NCBI GenBank assembly: GCA_030149285.1
Contig: JASBRU010000008.1
Location: 124,001 to 188,000 of the forward strand
Length of the DNA: 64,000 nt
Source: Flavobacteriales bacterium
GTDB taxonomy: Bacteria; Bacteroidota; Bacteroidia; Flavobacteriales; JASBRU01
Direction of reading: 5' to 3'
The translations under genes and the position numbers were made by a program. Below, one piece after another: positions 61,844-64,000 of the stretch; positions within the stretch are counted from its first letter, which is position 1; each line of letters begins with the position of its first letter. The notes beneath the pieces were generated by a model. It was not told the origin of the DNA. It did no database searches and was given only the letters and a program-made list of their open reading frames with translations.

Positions 61844-63084
61844 CATCTGTACAAGAAATAAAACAACGTTTCGGAATTATTGGGGCTTCCTCTTTATTAG
61901 ACAGAGCTATAGATAAAGCTATGCAAGTAGCTGCTACCGATATTTCTGTGCTTGTTACAGGAGAGAGTGGTGTGGGTAAAGAAGTAATTCCTAAAGTTAT
62001 ACATCAACTATCTGCTCGTAAGCATAACCCATATATTGCAGTAAACTGCGGAGCTATACCGGAAGGTACAATTGACAGTGAGTTGTTTGGGCATGAAAAA
62101 GGTGCTTTTACCGGAGCAACCAACTCCAGAAAAGGATACTTTGAAGAAGGCAATACCGGAACTATATTTTTAGATGAGGTAGGAGAACTGCCTTTATCTA
62201 CACAGGTACGCTTATTAAGGGTTTTAGAGACCGGAGAATTTATAAAAGTAGGGTCATCTAAAATTATTAAAACAGATGTGCGTATTGTAGCTGCTACCAA
62301 TATGGATATGGAAGAGGCTATTAAAAACAATAAATTCAGAGAAGATTTATACTATCGTTTAAATACTGTAGAAATTACAATCCCACCCTTGCGCAAGCGC
62401 AAAGAAGATATTCATTTATTGTTTAGAAAGTTTGCAGCAGACTTTGCTGATAAGTATAAGATGCCTCCGGTACGATTAGCCCCGGAAGCTATAGAAATGC
62501 TTAATAATTATAGATGGCCTGGTAATATTAGACAGTTAAGAAATTTAGCAGAGCAGATGTCCGTTTTAGAGCATGACAGAGAGATTTCTGCACATACATT
62601 GCATAACTACTTGCCGGCCATAAATGAAAACAATATGCCTGCTATTTATAACAAAAAGCAGGAGTCTGATTTTTCTAGTGAGCGCGAAATTATGTACAAG
62701 TTGCTTTTTGATATGAAAAGCGACTTGAACGATTTAAAAAAGCTGACATTAGACTTGATGAAAAGTGGAGATACTGCAAGCTTTAAAGAGAATAATGAGC
62801 AGTTAATACATCGTATATACGGAGATGATGATGAGGTAGAAGAGGTGAATAAAGTGTTGCATTTACCACAAAAGCCTGAAGAAAGTAGATATGTAGATTA
62901 TAATGAAGATGAAGAGGTGTATGAAGAACATGTTGTAGAGGAAAGTCTTTCTTTACAAGATAAAGAGATTGAAATGATAAGAAAGGCTTTAGAGCGTAAT
63001 GGCAACAAACGTAAAAAGGCTGCAGACGAGTTAGGTATTTCGGAACGAACTTTGTACCGCAAAATCAAACAATATAAATTGTAG
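61840..63084 (+). CDS. Sigma-54-dependent transcriptional activator without receiver domain
   Basis: This 414-residue protein begins with the AAA+ domain (about residues 15-240): Walker A GESGVGKE, the sigma-54 contact loop GAFTGA, Walker [12 protein letters not shown] and the sensor [13 protein letters not shown] linker with an acidic stretch ([17 protein letters not shown]) and a C-terminal Fis-type helix-turn-helix (about 368-414, [24 protein letters not shown]) follow. There is no receiver or other N-terminal sensor, so control must come from partners, oligomerisation or expression. It lies between miaB and lptE, an arrangement common in Bacteroidota. Confidence 0.92.
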   Translation: MTSVQEIKQRFGIIGASSLLDRAIDKAMQVAATDISVLVTGESGVGKEVIPKVIHQLSARKHNPYIAVNCGAIPEGTIDSELFGHEKGAFTGATNSRKGYFEEGNTGTIFLDEVGELPLSTQVRLLRVLETGEFIKVGSSKIIKTDVRIVAATNMDMEEAIKNNKFREDLYYRLNTVEITIPPLRKRKEDIHLLFRKFAADFADKYKMPPVRLAPEAIEMLNNYRWPGNIRQLRNLAEQMSVLEHDREISAHTLHNYLPAINENNMPAIYNKKQESDFSSEREIMYKLLFDMKSDLNDLKKLTLDLMKSGDTASFKENNEQLIHRIYGDDDEVEEVNKVLHLPQKPEESRYVDYNEDEEVYEEHVVEESLSLQDKEIEMIRKALERNGNKRKKAADELGISERTLYRKIKQYKL

Positions 63085-63085
63085 T

Positions 63086-63586
63086 ATGAAAAAGTTTCTA
63101 GTATTAGCTGTCTTAGCACTAGCGGTAACAGCATGTAAAGTTTCTTACACAGCTTCTGGTGCTGATATTGAGCCTGATGTAAAAACCATATCGGTTGAGT
63201 ATTTTCCTAACTATGCACCATTGGTACAGCCCAATTTAAGCCAGAATTTTACAGAGGCATTAAAAGACATATTTATTACCCGTACAAATTTAAGCTTGGT
63301 CTCAAGAGAAGGAGATTTGCAATTTTCGGGTTCTATTACAGGCTACTCAGTTACACCCATTGCAGCACAAGCAAATGAAACTGCAGCACAAAGTAGGTTG
63401 ACAATTACAGTGAAAGTTATTTTTAAAAATATCAAGCATCCGGAGAAAGATTTTGAACAGTCATTTACTCGTTTTGCAGATTTTGATAGTTCGGAGGCTT
63501 TATCTTCTGTAGAAGATGCATTGATAGAAACAATCAATGCAGAGCTAACAGAAAACATATTTAACCGAGCGGTAGTAAACTGGTAA
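63086..63586 (+). CDS. lptE: LptE, LPS assembly lipoprotein
   Basis: This 166-residue lipoprotein has a lipobox (AVTAC, Cys at about 17) and the LptE-like start VSYTASGADIEPDVKTISVEYFPNYAPLVQPNLSQNFTEALKDIF. The rest is an alpha/beta sandwich. It plugs the LptD barrel that carries LPS to the cell surface. It starts one base after the activator's stop. Confidence 0.9.
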   Translation: MKKFLVLAVLALAVTACKVSYTASGADIEPDVKTISVEYFPNYAPLVQPNLSQNFTEALKDIFITRTNLSLVSREGDLQFSGSITGYSVTPIAAQANETAAQSRLTITVKVIFKNIKHPEKDFEQSFTRFADFDSSEALSSVEDALIETINAELTENIFNRAVVNW

Positions 63587-63587
63587 T

Positions 63588-64000
63588 ATGACTAACTCTT
63601 TAAGCACATATATACAATCTCCAAAAAAAATTGATGGGCAATCGGTCAATTATTTAAAAGAGGTGCTAGAAGAACATCCGTATTGTCAAACAGCACAGTT
63701 ACTATATTTAAAAGGGCTGCAAAACCAAAGTAGTTTTCAGTATAACAACAGGTTAAGAGTTACCGCAGCTTATGCAGGAAACAGAAGTGTACTGTTTGAT
63801 TATATTACAGAGCCACTAAGTATAGATATTCCTGAATCTAAAAAGGAACAAAAACCAATATCTACTACTGTTGTTAAAGAGCTTACCCCACCTAAAAAAG
63901 AGGTTGAGGAGAAAAAGGAAGAACCTCAAAAACCAAAGCTTGTTGCATCGGTAGATTCGGAAAAAGTAAAACCAGTACCTAAACCGGTATCCAAACCAAT
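63588..64000 (+). CDS. Uncharacterised protein of the lptE operon (3' part outside window)
   Basis: I read this gene directly to the window's right edge; the start ATG at 63588 follows the lptE stop by one base. The first about 70 residues (MTNSLSTYIQSPKKIDGQS..YLKEVLEEHPYCQTAQLLYLKGL) look helical, TPR-like. A long Lys/Pro/Glu-rich low-complexity stretch follows. Genes of this type commonly sit after lptE in Bacteroidota. Length and function cannot be seen. Confidence 0.7.
   Translation, partial: MTNSLSTYIQSPKKIDGQSVNYLKEVLEEHPYCQTAQLLYLKGLQNQSSFQYNNRLRVTAAYAGNRSVLFDYITEPLSIDIPESKKEQKPISTTVVKELTPPKKEVEEKKEEPQKPKLVASVDSEKVKPVPKPVSKP

Noticed and set aside
1-64000. CRISPR arrays, insertion sequences, prophage genes, rRNA genes or a replication origin
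   Set aside because: I saw no regularly spaced repeats, transposase, integrase or phage structural motifs, and no DnaA-box cluster or rRNA-like sequence.

Overview
The window is AT-rich DNA from a Bacteroidota bacterium, most likely class Flavobacteriia and probably marine. The evidence is a gldK-gldL-gldM-gldN type IX secretion/gliding cluster with a PorP/SprF-like protein, a DUF6089 (PorG-like) barrel next to uppS and bamA, a CHU_C-type sorting domain, a SusC-like TonB receptor with a CarboxypepD_reg domain, and promoters of the TTTG / TAnnTTTG type used by the Bacteroidota housekeeping sigma factor. I cannot place the genus. The window is almost entirely coding; no gap between genes exceeds about 300 bases. 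I see no rRNA, CRISPR array, insertion sequence or prophage.

Layout. 1-4.1 kb: a cut-off thioredoxin-like gene, two tandem Crp/Fnr regulators, hflX and two small membrane proteins. 4.4-8.3 kb: a TonB-dependent receptor and a tartrate-resistant-type acid phosphatase lipoprotein, probably a phosphate-scavenging pair. 8.3-14.1 kb: DUF4328 protein, pgi, a fatty acid desaturase, a sulfotransferase, nfuA-like and a gamma carbonic anhydrase-like protein. 14.1-21.9 kb (minus strand): an envelope operon, CBS protein-nadK-porG-uppS-bamA-skp-skp, closed by a terminator and followed by murI. 22-26 kb: pdxJ and a hydrolase, DUF2141 and DUF2306-like proteins, and a LytTR membrane regulator next to a tiny sorting-domain protein. 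26-34.3 kb: AsmA-like protein, a pseudouridine synthase with a repetitive charged tail, a lipoprotein, yraN, an S66 peptidase and metG.

34.3-40 kb is the most accessory-looking part. It holds a broken tRNA-Arg(CCT) remnant, three divergent paralogues (about 505-520 aa) of a secreted, probably beta-propeller protein that I do not recognise, a GNAT acetyltransferase, and two related palindromic terminators. 40-43.2 kb is a compact operon of a pirin, an ATP-cone/PD-(D/E)XK nuclease and a beta-CASP metallo-hydrolase. 43.2-47 kb holds DUF1801, an ABC-F protein, DUF983 and an FAD oxidoreductase.

47-57.2 kb (minus strand) is topA, an arginase-fold protein that has lost most metal ligands, a PorP/SprF-like protein, and gldK-L-M-N with a second gldN copy behind a hairpin. 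57.4-59.8 kb is an overlapping deacetylase-like/sulfotransferase pair. 59.9-64 kb is a tightly packed operon of miaB, a small secreted protein, a sigma-54 activator, lptE and a cut-off gene.

Together the set is mostly core envelope biogenesis and T9SS functions. The best candidates for uncharacterised biology are the ATP-cone nuclease/beta-CASP operon, the secreted paralogue array beside the tRNA remnant, the pseudo-arginase of the T9SS locus, and the deacetylase-like/sulfotransferase pair.
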